Positions 36,766 through 49,873 are shown, counted from the first letter of the stretch. The stretch: 64,000 nt of DNA from Gigaspora rosea (GCA_003550325.1 QKWP01000132.1:26508-90507); one strand, 5' to 3'. Notes: a model not told the origin generated them from the sequence alone. Translations and numbers: made by a program.

Positions 36766-38790
36766 TATTAAAAGTTAATTTTTTATTAAACAAATTAAAC
36801 ATAATTATTAAGTAAAATTTGGTTAGTATAACAAATCACATATAATACTAAATTTTCACAAATTTTTAATAAATTTTGAATAAAATATTATTATTAAATA
36901 TTAAAGTTAAATTATTAAAATAAAATTAACAAATTACCAAATAAAGTAATTTTGATTACTACATATAGTAATTACCAAATATTTTTTAAAAATTATAAAA
37001 CTTTTATGATATGTATAATTTGTTATAATAAATAAAAATTGCTAGTTTATTAATAAAAAATTAAGTTTATATATTACTATATTTTAGTAATACTATTTAC
37101 TATGAAACTATATTAAAATTTAAAAAATCGGTTCAATATAAATTTTACTTAAATTTAATTATTTTATAAACTGTAGTATAGAATTTTTTAAACTTTTTTT
37201 TATTTAGAAAATATAGATTTAATTAATTTATATTTTTATTTTTAGCCCAATATCTTATTTATTTATTTTTATATTTATTTTTAAAAACTGCCCACAATAA
37301 TATGACCAACCTACTGCATAATTTTAAATCTTTATGTTAATAACTAAATATAGTGTACTTGTTAAAAAAAAGTACCAAATGATTATATTTTATTATTTCA
37401 CTCAATAAATTGAATTCATATATCTAAATAAATCGCATTGAATGCAATTTAAATCTTAAGGCAATCTATTAAGAGTAGTAACATATATTACATAATATTA
37501 TTTTACTATACCCTCTACCCTCTTTCCCTATATAAGAGCAATTTGATTGGCTATTATGAACTTCTATATTTAACATAAGATTTCAGAGACTCTCCCTCCC
37601 TCTAAAATATTATGTAATATTTGTCACTACCCTGATAGTGATAAAAAATAGTTTATGTATTTTTACTTGATTTGTTCTATAATATGATCTTATATACCTC
37701 TGAGTAATACGAATACCATAGTTACATTCCTGTTATTTGATTTTTTAGTTTTATTAAATTCAATAAATTTGGTTTTATTAAATTCAGTTTTTTGGGTTTA
37801 TTTGGGTTTATTAAATTCAATAAATCCAGATTTATTAAATCTGAATATTGAGTTGAACTGGTTTTAAATTTAGGTGCAACAATTTAGTTCTAACTTCTAT
37901 TACTACTATTAGAATCCAAGAATATGCTCTACAATATTTGTTGGTTGAAGAAAAAATACTAGCTTAGTAAAAACTCTGTTATTGCTCTAACAGTCCCAGA
38001 TTTCTAAAATTTAAATTAATTGATTTTTTCTAATTGTATTATATATAATAATATATGCAGTCCTGTTTGGTATATAGATTACAAATTAAACATTTTTAAA
38101 TTTGTATCACTTTATAAAAATCTATAATGCATAAATTCTTAAATCAACAAATAAAATTGATAATTTTTAAAATATTATAAAAAAATAACTAGTATAGCTA
38201 AAACAATTTTTTTTTATATAAAAATACAGAAAGCACTTTAAAAATAAAGTTATATAATTTGTTTTTTAATTTATTAAGTTTAAATACTTTATAAAGGTTT
38301 AAAGTTAACTATTTTTATTACAGTAATAAACCTAAAATTTGGCCACTATAATTTTGATCAGAATTATTATAATTCTGAAAAAAGTATTATAATTCTGTGA
38401 GAATTAGAAAAAATTTAATTTATACAGTTTTTTTTTTATTATTTGTTAAATTTACTACAATTTATTGGCTTTAACCAAATATTAAGTTAAGGGTTCTATA
38501 TTGTAGTTTTTTTTTTTATTTTCAAAATTTATTGCAATTTTATTGGCTCTGATCCAACTTCTGACCCAACCCAAAATTTGGCTATATATAGAACTTGCTA
38601 ATTTAAGAGTTCCGATATTGTAGTAATTTTATTTTAATAATATTTTTATACTTTTAAAATCAAATATAAATTAAAAATAATTTTTATTTTTATTAATTTT
38701 ATTATTATATTATAAATTTGTATTTTTAATTATTTTTTTTTATTGTACTAACTTTATTATAGCAAATTTGACAAAATATAAGTTTTGGTA
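36766..38790. other. Intergenic, very AT-rich
   Basis: No gene seen apart from the MITE at 37464-37629. A run of ATTAAATTCAATAAAT-like repeats lies at 37740-37860. Confidence 0.4.
37464..37629. mobile_element. MITE
   Basis: Ends GTAGTAACATATATTACATA and (reverse complement of the right end) GTAGTGACAAATATTACATA enclose 166 bp with a pyrimidine-rich centre (CCCTCTACCCTCTTTCCC). TSD uncertain. Confidence 0.65.
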
Positions 38791-38796
38791 AGGGGC

Positions 38797-38957
38797 GTGC
38801 TATTTATTATGTGATATTTTTTACTTAGTAGCCACCCTATCCATGTATGGTGTGATCACTTTATCTAATTCTAATTGATTAATATAATATATAGACATGA
38901 TCACTACCTCTGACCATGTATCTATGGTAAAAATCATGTGATAAATGGCATGTCTCT
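38797..38957. mobile_element. MITE, GGGGCGTGCCATTTATTA family, copy 1
   Basis: Begins AAGGGGCGTGCTATTTATTA and ends with the complement of AGAGACATGCCATTTATCAC. The centre matches the copy at 42122-42297 in the opposite orientation (GTAGCCACCCTATCCATG here, CATGGGTAGAGGTGGCTAC there). Confidence 0.7.
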
Positions 38958-39548
38958 AAAGTTAATTTATACAAAATTTATATATATATAACTTACACTA
39001 AAATTTTGAATAAAAAATATTATTATTAAAGTATATTTTAGCAAAGTTTTAGTAAAAATTATTATTTATTGTTGTAAAAAAATTTTTTTAAACTGTGCTA
39101 AATTTAGTATAAAGAGCTTATAAATACCTATTAATTAATATAATTATTACAAATTTTATATTTAAAAATTTTATTTACTGAAAGTTAAATTTTATTTTAT
39201 TTTTTATTTTTTATTTTTTTTAATTTTAGGCAGTCTTGCTAACACTTTTTATTAAGAGAATTGTATAGTTAAACTAAACAAATAGTTATTTAAATTGTAA
39301 GTTTGACATTATCTGATATTTCACTTATTTCAGTAAATTTTTAAATATGATCTGCTGTACTGCTGTACTGCTCTCATCTTGGTTTGAACAAATATGGCTT
39401 ATCATGACTGGTCACTTTTTTAACCTCTTTCTTTTAGCTTCTTGAGTAGAAGGATTCTACTAGAAAAAAAATAAATATAAAACAAAAAAAAAGGAAAATG
39501 ATAAAAGGAGTATAATCTATACAACCTAAATGAAAGACCAAAATAATA

Positions 39549-39849
39549 ATGAAAAATAAAATTGGAAAGAAAAAAAAAAAGGCAAAATAAAACAATACAT
39601 GATAGTACAATATTATGTTATAGACAGACAAAAAAATGAAATAAAATAAAATAAAATAAAATCAAATATAAAAATTATATAATACTGCATAGAAATAATG
39701 AAAAATAAAATTGGAAAGAAAAAAAAAAAGGCAAAATAAAACAATACATGATAGTACAATATTATGTTATAGACAGACAAAAAAATGAAATAAAATAAAA
39801 TAAAATAAAATCAAATATAAAAATTATATAATACTGCATAGAGAAAAAC
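39549..39849. repeat. 149-bp tandem duplication
   Basis: The segment starting ATGAAAAATAAAATTGGAAA at 39549 is repeated, apparently without change, starting 149 bp later, through AATACTGCATAGA. Each unit contains (AAAAT)n. A recent slippage duplication or an assembly duplication. Confidence 0.85.
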
Positions 39850-42121
39850 TCTGCTAAAGTATTATATATATATATAATGAAAGAAATTTTGTTTAACTAT
39901 TCCTTCATAATATTTACGTGTTATTCATTGTTTATTTTATAGAACCCAAAACTTACTCGTGACTTGGCTCCAATTTGGTAAGTACAATTCTAATTTGGAA
40001 GTAATAAAATTGTTAATCTTTTGGATGGGTAAGCTAGATTCTCCACTTTTTGACAAAATTTTGAAAAGACCAAAGGAGAGTAAAATATGGTACTTGTATC
40101 AAATTTAAAAGAAGATAAATTAAAGAAAAAACTTATTTTCTTGTTGTTTTCTGTTGTTTTGCCACAGGTTATCATTAACAAAGGAGCTTCTTAGCTTTTT
40201 ACCAAAATTTCTCATACATAGATACCAGATCTCCTGCTTTTGGTTTGTATGCCAAATATACAAAGGAGTCCTCTATCTAGTGGTTGATCTTTATAAAACC
40301 GTTTTCTGTATTATCCTAGTACACATTATATATAGGCTACTCTACAACAAAAACTTTTTGTTTTTTTCTGTTAGAAAATTTGGTTCAGATAATCATTAGG
40401 AAGAGTTTTACTTTCTTAATTTATTTATATAATAAATTTTTATATGAACATATAAAATTTACTAGCTAATCTTTCCCAAACAGTAGATTGTAAGCTATAG
40501 TGTTCTGCATGGATTAGATTGGATAGATCTTTTAAAAATCTGGATTTAATCTGAAAAACCAGATCAAATCCAAGTTTCAGATTCAAATCCAAATAAGAAA
40601 GATCTGAATCTGGATCCAGATCTGATAATTGATAATGCTTTTTCTTAAAATTTGCACTTATTTACTTAATTACTTTGATGTTTTTTTAATTATTATAATA
40701 TTTTTTAATTATTATGATATTTTTTATTATTGGTATTACAATATTTTTTTTAATTATTACTTCAAATTGTTAATAATTTATTAAATCATAACTTTTAAAA
40801 AACTTTGAACCAATTTATTTTTAAGTTCCAAGCAAATATTTTATGATTTAAATAAAAATTATAAAAAAATTACAAGTTTACTAAAACACATCACTGGTGC
40901 CAATACTACAATAATTTTTACTAATCATATTTTTAAATACAGTATAATGTAAAGATCTTGTATAATATAAATTTTTTGCTATTTTGCTATTTTTTTAAAA
41001 AATATCTTCTAACTCAAAATTTTATCTATGAAACTACCTTTTTTTTTAAAAAAAAAATTTCTTATGAAATTTTACTATATACTATGCCTCACCCTAATCC
41101 TTAACTATTAACTCTTACTTAATATTTTTTAAGTTCAATTTTTGTTTATTTTTTATTATTATACTACATACTGGTGTTGAAAACTAGTAGTGCATTTTAG
41201 TAAACTTGAAAAATTAATATTATTCTTAGATATACCAATTTTTATTTACTGATTTCGAAGAATTTTTCTTTATACTTATGCATATTACAAGCTACTTTGT
41301 TTAAATCTGTGAATAACAGATTATTTTTACCTGTTATATAATAAGTATTTCTAAGTTTTTAATGCAAATGATTTATTATATCTGCTATTATACAATAATA
41401 TTTGATTTTTCATATTTGCTTATTATAAAAAGATAGATTCATAACTTTTTAATACAAATATAATATCTGGTTCAATCTCTAATGATTTATTTAAATTAGC
41501 ATGATTCATTATATCTGCTTAAGTATGATTTAAATATAGATTTAGTAAAAAATTGCATGATTTAGAACTATTGAAAATAATATTAAGTTATATATATATA
41601 GTTTATTTAGTTTTCTCTATCATAACCTTAATTATCAAAAAGTTTTTTGGTATCAGAAAAAAGTTTCTTTTAAAAAAAGTTCTATTCAATATCATAACAC
41701 ATAATGCAAAGTTCTTTATATTAAAAAATAAAATTTATTATTATAACATTTCTTTTTTTTATAAACGTTAGAGATTAGAAGGCTTAGAAGCTTAAAAAAT
41801 TTAGAATATTTAGAAAACTTAAAAAAGCATTTAAAATTTATTTAATGGTTTAGAGATAAAAAAATTATTTTCAGCCAATTATTGTTTATTATTTAAACAG
41901 ATCCAACAGATCTATCAGATCAGATTTCAATATGGATTTGGATTTGTAAAACCTATAAATCATAGATCTGAATTTGATTTGAATACTAGTAATCCAAATT
42001 ATTAATTGAAAACCCAACTAGTTAGCAACTTTTTAACTAATTGATTTAAAAAAAAATTAAACAACTTATTAATTTATTATTAACTAATTTCAATTGATAG
42101 TTATCAACTAGTTATTAACTT
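39850..42121. other. Intergenic, very AT-rich
   Basis: No gene supported. A stretch at 40540-40630 and again near 41890-41990 is rich in AGATCTGAATCTGGAT-like words. The ORFs of 60-80 codons here are AT-rich and lack family features. Confidence 0.4.
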
Positions 42122-42297
42122 AGGGGCATGCCATTTATTATGTAATTTTTACCATGGATACATGGTCAGAGGTAGTGATCATATCTATATATTATATTAA
42201 TCAATTAGAATTAGATAAAATGATCACACCATACATGGGTAGAGGTGGCTACTAAGTAAAAATATTATGTAATAAATGGCACGCCCCTTGCTATAAT
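42122..42297. mobile_element. MITE, GGGGCGTGCCATTTATTA family, copy 2
   Basis: Ends GGGGCATGCCATTTATTATG and (reverse complement of the right end) GGGGCGTGCCATTTATTACA. Flanked by TTA on the left and TTG on the right, possibly a diverged 3-bp PIF/Harbinger-type duplication. Confidence 0.7.
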
Positions 42298-43057
42298 TTA
42301 TATTAATCTACTAAACAACTATTATGATTAATTGTAATGATATAACAGAAATTACAACTATTGATTGATAACTAATTATGCTTCTTAGATTAAAATATAT
42401 CTGGTACTGTATGTAGTTTTTTATTTCAAATTTGCCAGATTTCAATATGTTTTATACCAAATAGATATTCTCTAAAGCATAAAGGTACTATTCTTCATAT
42501 ATAATATAAATTGCTCAAGTACCAATTATAGAGTTAGTACTTTATTTACAGTTGTTATTTTTTAATTTTCACAGATTGAAAAATTATTTAGATGATTCTT
42601 GAGGTAACTAATTAATAATAATAAATAATAGTAAATGTAGTTCATATTTATTAATGATATTAAAAATTTTAAGTGGTTCTTTTAGTATCACATTTTATTT
42701 TTTTTTTTAATTATACTTGAATCATTTATATAATATTTGAATTAATTTTTTTTTAAATCAATACTGAATATTAAATTATATTAAATCTATTATTAAATGA
42801 TAGGTTTAACTATTTTTAATCAAGTTTATAGTACATAGTAAGGCTTGGATCCATTATTTGTTTTCATATAAATTTAACAGATATTCATCAGATTTTATTA
42901 TTAAATTTAGTATACAAATCTAAATTCTATATTGTATCATAGTTATAATATTTTAAAAATATAGATAAACAATCTATATCTTTTTTTTTTCAGTTACAAG
43001 GCGAGGTTATGCCTCGGTCTTTTTATTAAGTATAGTGATCATTACAACATCCTTGAC

Positions 43058-46000
43058 TAGGGTTCCAAACTATAACCTGAGTAACCATGTACCCGATGAC
43101 CCGACCTGTAAAATTTACCAACCGGATTATTTTTTCAACAAACAGGGTGACCCATTTTACAACAGGTAGCACAGTAATAAACGGGTGACCCGTTTATAAC
43201 GGATAATACGATAATAAGTGGGTGAAACATTTTACAACAGGTGACCAGTTGGTAAATAGATAATCGATTAACCTGATTTACTTTACAAACTAGTTTGTTT
43301 AAGATAAAGTTACATAATAAAGTAACCAACCGGTTTGAAAATAAAGTTCAAGATAAAGTTGCATTATACAGTTTAAAGACAGGAAAAAAATTGGTGACGC
43401 CTTTTTTCTACGTAGTATAAAAACTTCTTACTTTTTAGAAGCATTTTTTTTTTTGATTTTTGGAAAACACTATACTGTTTCGACTTTTACTGTACACATG
43501 TTAGATATCTATATTTTTAAGAACGAACAAAACATCTTCGCTTGTAGCCTTAACTGGGCTATGTTTAGAACATTTAACAAAAAAAAAAAACTACCTGTAA
43601 CTTGTTAAACCAAATAACTACCTTATATTAAGCATACTGCAATAAAACAGGTAAATCTTCAAAATCATGGTGTGTACAAAAGATTAAGCACTAAATAATT
43701 AATACAGTATTGTAGACTAATAGGCATATCTGTTAAGATGAGCGTTTCAACTTCAAATTATATAGATGATAATGATGCACGTTCTTCTGAAATATACAAT
43801 AATGATGCACGTTCTTCAGAAATATACGAGGAACCGCCCAGACCTGATGAGTTACCTGCACATAAAACAAAAAAAAGAAAAAAACGTGAAAATCGTAGTA
43901 TTGCGTGGGATTATTTTGAGGTTAAGACAACAGAAAAAGGAACTTTTGATGTTTGTCAAATCTGTAAAGAAAAAAATATTGATATTAGATATGCGCATGA
44001 CTCTTCAACGGGAAATATGCTTGGCCACCTTTAGTCTAAGCATCAAATCAATAAAGACCACTCTGAAGAAACAAATAGTAATAGTTCGATCGTCAAAGCT
44101 ATGCATGTTATTAGCAAACAGAGGCAAGACAAAATAGCACAGCTATTGGTCAAATTTATTATTGAGGATTGCCAACCTCTTTACATTTTATGTAGTCAAG
44201 CTTTTCGTTGGCTGTTAAATTACATAGAAGCAGGATTTCATATTCCTTGTGAGCAGAATACAAAAAAAATGATTGACAAAGCCTATGATTGGAGTCGTGA
44301 TCAATTATTTGGTATGATAAATGCTGATAGTGGATTTGTCAATTTGACAACAGATATGTGGAGTTCAAGAACCAATCAAGGGTACATTGGAGTGATGGCA
44401 ACATGAATCGATTCAAACTTTGAACTAAAAGAGGCTTTATTAACAATCTGGCTACTTCCCTCACTACACACAGCTGAAGCTATTGAAGACTCTCTTAATC
44501 AAGTTATTACAGATTGGGGACTTACAGGATGAATTTTTTGCATCACAACTGACAACAGAGCTAATGTTAAAAAAGCGATTGGTTTAATGGACAATATTAT
44601 TCGATTATCTTGCTCTGTTCATACACTTCAGCTTAGCGTGCTAAAAGGTCTTAAACTTGCAATACGATTAATTAAAAGAGCGAAGAATTTAATTCTTTTT
44701 TTTTCTCAAAGTCCTAAACAATCCGAATGACTTAAAGATGCACAAGAAAAATGTAGATATCCAAAAATTTACCAACCCATTAATGATGTACCAACAAGGT
44801 GGAATTCTTCGTATTTAGCTTGGGTTCGGCTTAGGGAGTTACAAAAGGCAATCGATTATCTTGTTTTAATATTGCCTTCAGAATCAGAACGGTGTGACAA
44901 ACTTGATAGCGAATATTTGAAATTAATCAATCTAACTGAAAATGAATGGCAATTGTTAGACGGTCTTATCTTATTATTAAAGCCATTTTATGAGGCTACA
45001 AATATATTTTCCGGTTCAAGCTATCCTACTCTTAACCTCATTTATCCAACAATGAGATTACTTATTAGGAAATTCATACCTTCTTATGAACAAACCGAAG
45101 ATGATTACCCCGAATTACTATTTGGACCTATTAGGTATGTTAAAAATTTTTTTGGCACTAAATATTTATTTTTAGAATAGTATCACTGGGCTTCAGGATT
45201 TTAAATTTATAAAATATTAGAAAATTTAAAATCCTGAAATCGGGGTTTATTTTTTACTTTTAGCCCAAGTCAACCAACCAATGATGAAAATCCTGATGAG
45301 CTAGACATAGAAGATGAATTTGATACACTAATAACTGCAGAGCAACTTCATCAACCATTACAAGTATCACAAGGACGAATGAAAAAACGAAGTCGCAGCA
45401 AAATTAACAAAAATACACATCCAAATAATGACCCACGATTTAAAGGCCGTCAATTAATAGAGCCTCCTGTTACTACCGATGACCTATGCGATTTAGTTAA
45501 AGCTGCAAGTTATCTTTCTCTTCAAGAATATTAGGAAACTCCTGAAGAAATTGGACTTGTAGCGTCCTTTTTGGATCCACAAATTAAACATTTAAAATTT
45601 CTTGGTAATGAATTGATGAAAAGAACTATAACTAATAGGGCGCAAACACTTTGCGATGAGGAAAAATGCTACCAGCCCTCAGTTGAGCTTGACAAGTCAC
45701 CTACTATGTCAACTCTCGAACCTGCAACAACTAATGACTTGATTGCGGCTTTATATAGTAGTGAAGAATCTGATGAAAGTCACAATGAAACTGAAGTTGA
45801 CTGTTACCTTCGTGAACCTGTTGAGACAAAGGGCTGCAATCTGCTAGCATGGTGGAAAGATAAATGTAATGTATATCCTTTGTTATCAAATTTAGCACGA
45901 AAATATTTATTAGTGCTAGCAACATCAGTCCCCTCAGAGCAATTATTTTCAGACGCAGGATTACACATTATGGCATTACGTAACAGGCTTCATCAAGATA

Positions 46001-46656
46001 TGGTTGAGCAAATGATGTTCCTTAAACGTAATATGCAGCATTTTCCTATTTTTAAACCGGATGAATTATAATACATCTCAACAGCCAAATAATACTTAAT
46101 TGAGTAATGAATTTGAAATTAAGGTAAGATGGCGTTGTAGGGGAAAAAGTTATTTCTACAATAATATTGATTGTAGTATATAATCTTTTTGTCTTGCGCT
46201 TTAATTTTTTTTAATTAGAATTGCAGAACAAAATTTATAGAGATGCTATCAATTTATAGTAACTATCAATGCATAATAATAAATAAGAATTAAAGTTATA
46301 AATTGGCAACTTTTAATATACATTGCGCATCAATAAAATTTGTCTATATAAAATTTTCGATTGATTGAAAAAATTTTATTGACCGTTATAGTTTACAATC
46401 TCCAGAGACGATAGAATTGCAGATAATCAGGTTTCGGGTCACCCGAGTTACATTCGGGTAATTGGGTAACCAGGTCGCCCGAATTACATTCGGGTATTCA
46501 AGGTAACCGGTCATCCGATTTTAGCTGGGTCATCCGATTTAGCCGGGTCACCCGATTTTAGCCGGGTCACCCGATTTTAATTCGCATACCCGGTTGGTTG
46601 TTAGTTTTGACCCGACAGGTCACGGGTCTAAAACTTCAAACTGGTTTGGAACCCTA
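43058..46656 (+). mobile_element. hAT DNA transposon, 8-bp TSD
   Basis: A 3,599-bp element. Ends TAGGGTTCCAAACTATAACC and (reverse complement of the right end) TAGGGTTCCAAACCAGTTTG. TCCTTGAC flanks both sides (43050-43057, 46657-46664). Subterminal arrays of GGGTGACCC or its complement occur at 43100-43250 and 46430-46630, the right array being the denser. It carries a hAT transposase gene with several stop codons and is inserted inside the SINE-like copy 42981-47877. Confidence 0.95.
43738..46071 (+). pseudogene. hAT transposase with in-frame stops
   Basis: A collinear coding region from ATG 43738 to TAA 46069-46071 with one intron, 45135-45263 (GTATGT..TTTTAG). An N-terminal BED-type zinc finger has AWDYFEVK, CQICK and GHL..SKHQINKDH. 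The catalytic region has TTDMWSSRTNQGYIGV and ITTDNRANV. The C-terminal dimerisation block has LLAWWKDK, YLLVLATSVPSEQLFSDAG and LRNRL. Five in-frame stops occur, at 44032 (TAG), 44404, 44530 and 44728 (TGA) and 45532 (TAG), with no frameshift between them. Every one can be explained by a single C-to-T or G-to-A transition from a residue plausible at that site (Gln, Trp or Arg). This copy cannot make a full transposase. Confidence 0.92.
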
Positions 46657-47462
46657 TCCTTGACTATTGCATTAGATTACTACAACTACCAAGTACTGAA
46701 ACTTAGACTATTTTATTTATGACCTAAACCTACCAAAGCATCCTATATGTCCCACTCATATACTCAACCTGGTTTTTGCATCTTACTTGTCCACTAATAG
46801 TACATGTAGTGCTGCCGCCGCCGGTTCGTATTTCAAGCCATTTTTTGAATGCTGCTGCAACCTTGGCCCGTATCTCAAGCCACTACCTTTCTACTAGTAT
46901 GTGTAGTACAATACATGCTCTTACAAAGTTTACCAACCCAGTACTTCTCCCGTTCCTCTTCTGGTTTCTTTTCAGTTGCTTTCCTTACCCCTATCCCGCT
47001 TTCTTTCCCCCGGTTATATTCCTACTCCCAATCTGAGGACCCGAAAGGAGTGGTCTGCCATTGGCGAACCCAATGGTCTCCCTCTCCTTGGTACATGCTT
47101 CCGTAATACATGTTCTTTTCCTCCAGTGTGACTTCAGCAATCTGATTGGTAGAGCCCCGCCATAGGCCCTTTTGTCGTAAGTTTGCTTCCGGTTAGTCCA
47201 CTTCTCGGTCAGTCCGCTTCCAGTCTGTCCCCATCCGATTTCTGTTTAAGTACTGTCAAAAGTCGGCTACCTCTTTGCTCGGGTCTTGCCAAGTATGGTT
47301 TCCTTTTGTCCTATGGTTCTGTGCATAACACAGCGCCTGCGCTCCCCAGGATTTATGCGGCCCAGTTCTGTGCATAACACAGCTCTAGAGCTCCCAATAC
47401 GAGTTGGTGTAACCCAGAAAACAGATCTGTAAATCCGAGCTCAGTGTCCAGGTTACCATAAC

Positions 47463-47748
47463 TAGGGTTCCACAATTTGATTTGATCTTCAAATATTTGA
47501 ATCAAATATTTGATCAAATTCAAATTCAAATTTGACTATATTTGATTTGATCAAATTCAAATATGGCCAAATTTGATTTGATTTGACAAATATTTGATTT
47601 GATTTGAAAATTACTATTAAAAATTCAAATTCAAATCAAATTCAAATTCAAATATTTGAATCAAATCAAATTCAAATCAGGGTCAATTTGATTTGATCAA
47701 ATTCAAATTGATCCAATATTTGATTTGATTTGAATTTGAGGAACACTA
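47463..47748. mobile_element. hAT-type MITE made of TTTGATTTGAT repeats, 8-bp TSD
   Basis: Ends TAGGGTTCCACAATTTGATT and (reverse complement of the right end) TAGTGTTCCTCAAATTCAAA. ACCATAAC flanks both sides (47455-47462, 47749-47756). The interior is almost wholly variations of TTTGATTTGATCAAATTCAAA in both orientations. It shares its first nine bases with the hAT element at 43058 and interrupts the same SINE-like copy. Confidence 0.9.
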
Positions 47749-47892
47749 ACCATAACACAGATAAATTTTTCGAAAATCGTTTCCAGTAGGATTCGAACTC
47801 TGTATCTTTTGTTACAACTACTTGAGGGGTGACAACAATCCAACTACACTATGTTGCTACTATGTCGCTACACCCCTAATCTATATCTTTTT

Positions 47893-48630
47893 AAATTTCC
47901 ATTATATAATAAATGAGATATAAAATAGTATCAAATGAAGATGACAGTTATATAAGTATAATAAAAATCCAAATAGTCGAATCAAACAACTATTCTTATG
48001 ATTAGTATTAAATAATCATTTTAATAGCTCATTATAGTAGAGTGTAGTGATATAAAAAAGTTATTTGGTTGTCATATCACTAAGTGGCAGGTTCAAAGTT
48101 CAAATTCAACTAAAGATGGTTTAAAAAATAAGACCTGTATTATGATAACATTTGCTTATTGATCAGTTTGGTATATTACCTGTAATCTTGGTAATACCAT
48201 CTTGAATGGAAGCTTTTTAGCATAGTTGTATAATATTACACAGACAAATTTAAGAAACTAAAGTAAATGAAATCTGTTTAGCAAGTTCTAAGCAAGAAGA
48301 TAATAAAGATTTTTCGACAGTACTACAAAAGATTAGAACTTGGGCTGAAGACTGAAAAACTGAATGAAAACCCTAAGGTAAGTAGAGGTCCAACAATCTG
48401 GCTACTAGGTAAACTGAAAAAAAAGGGCCTATGCTATAAAAGTAGAAACCAAAGAAAGAAAATCTAAAGGGACTTAAAGCCAAAGTAAATCAACCTATTT
48501 AGACTAACTAGCTTGGTAGTTTGAAAAAGATCAGTAAAGGTTAAAGAAAAGGTTGAATATGAGTATCGGGGATTGGAATGAATTTTTAAGGGCTAAAGTA
48601 GGTAGTTGTACTACTAAAGAGCCAATTGTA
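47893..48630. other. Intergenic; possible second tRNA-like SINE head at 48035-48115
   Basis: GTAGAGTGTAGTGATATAAA followed by GGCAGGTTCAAAGTTCAAAT resembles A-box and B-box spacing of a tRNA-derived promoter, with a different sequence from the element at 30324. No tail or duplication was identified. The rest has no gene. Confidence 0.35.
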
Positions 48631-48631
48631 A

Positions 48632-49470
48632 TGATTGGTGCTGTAATTCAAAATGCAATTTGTCGTAATGTAATAATTATTTATTACAAAAGTCATAATT
48701 GTAATAATAATTACGACATGTCGTAATTATTATACATATAGTAATAATTCTTACATGTCGTAATAATTACAACATGTCGTAATTATTACTACGTGTCATA
48801 ATAATACGACATGTAATAATTATTACTATAACTAGCCAATCACCATTTGCAAAGGTCACGTGATATTGCATCTAATAGGACAGTTCTTTAATATTAACTA
48901 AATCCACCTACTATAACCTAACACTAATACTAATTCTGGCCACTGAACTATCCTTAAGAACTGTCCGTTGCTTCTGCACTATTATAGGAACCACATAAAA
49001 TTCTGCAGACACGTGATGATATTTGCTAAAATTTTATTGGCCAAAAAAACTTGCGACGCGTAATTGCATTTTTCGATTAAAAAGTTAACTTTTGATATAA
49101 CTTTGATATTAGGGTAAAGGTGAGCGTTCAGATGATATTAACAAGAGCTTATATATAAGAAAATTTTGCAAGAAATTTTTTTGCTACGCAGGTGGTTGGT
49201 AAGCCAAATTTTGCATTATAAACAATTTTTGAAAAAGCAGCTATTTTGTTTCATTTTCATGTTATATTTGATTCTGTGCCATGATTGGTTCCAGATTACG
49301 TGTTTGCAGAATTTTTATGTGGTTCCTATTACAACATATCAAAATTATTACGATATGTCGTAATAATTATGACATGTCATAATAATTGCTACAATTAAGG
49401 TTTTAAAAAAGTCGGTGTAAAAATATATGTCATAGCCATAATTGTCATAATTAGCTATTTATGGCACCAT
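48632..49470. mobile_element. Inverted-repeat element rich in ACGACATGTCGT palindromes
   Basis: The left side has ATTGGTGCTGTAATTC, the right side (reversed) AATGGTGCCATAAATAGC. Just inside each end are repeated palindromes TAATTACGACATGTCGTAAT or variants (48655-48830 and 49325-49395). The centre is unrelated AT-rich sequence. TSD unresolved. Confidence 0.5.
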
Positions 49471-49694
49471 TCACTAGCTAGTTGTATATATGTGGAATAT
49501 ATATACATAAGGTGAGAACATTTAGCAGGAGTAAAGTAGTCTGAGCACAGTTTGACTAAAAATTAGAAGAACCAAACTATATTAATATATAGATTAGATT
49601 TAGTAATAGATAGAACATAGATCAAAAGTTTAAATAGGCAATTTTTATAGTTGGGTTGCAGGTATGGCAGCTAGTGTAGAATAGTGATGCCACC

Positions 49695-49873
49695 GAAATT
49701 GATTTTTGAAAAAGGCCTATTTCGTCTTCATTAGAGAAAATTAAAATTTTTTATAAGAAAGAGCAAATAAAATTTATATAGATNGAAATTGATTTTTGAA
49801 AAAGGCCTATTTCGTCTTCATTAGAGAAAATTAAAATTTTTTATAAGAAAGAGCAAATAAAATTTATATAGAT
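49695..49873. repeat. 89-bp exact direct repeat joined by one N
   Basis: Copies 49695-49783 and 49785-49873 appear identical and are separated by a single N at 49784. As at 26621, this looks like an unresolved overlap at an assembly join rather than biology. Confidence 0.9.

Larger units (their letters stand above)
42981..47877 (-). mobile_element. tRNA-headed SINE-like retroelement, copy 2, split by two hAT insertions
   Basis: This is a minus-strand copy of the element at 30324-31303. Its A-tail (T-run 42981-42990) and 3' end occupy 42981-43057. The remainder resumes at 46657 after the hAT element, and the tRNA-like head ends at 47877. The flanks AATCTATATCTTTTT at 42971-42985 and 47878-47892 form a 15-bp target-site duplication. 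A second, 286-bp hAT-type insertion sits at 47463-47748. Without these, the copy is again roughly 1 kb. Confidence 0.85.

Noticed and set aside
46776..47377. Plus-strand ORFs of 64-86 codons
   Set aside because: Same SINE-like sequence in the other orientation; the frames simply mirror those at 30.5-31.0 kb.
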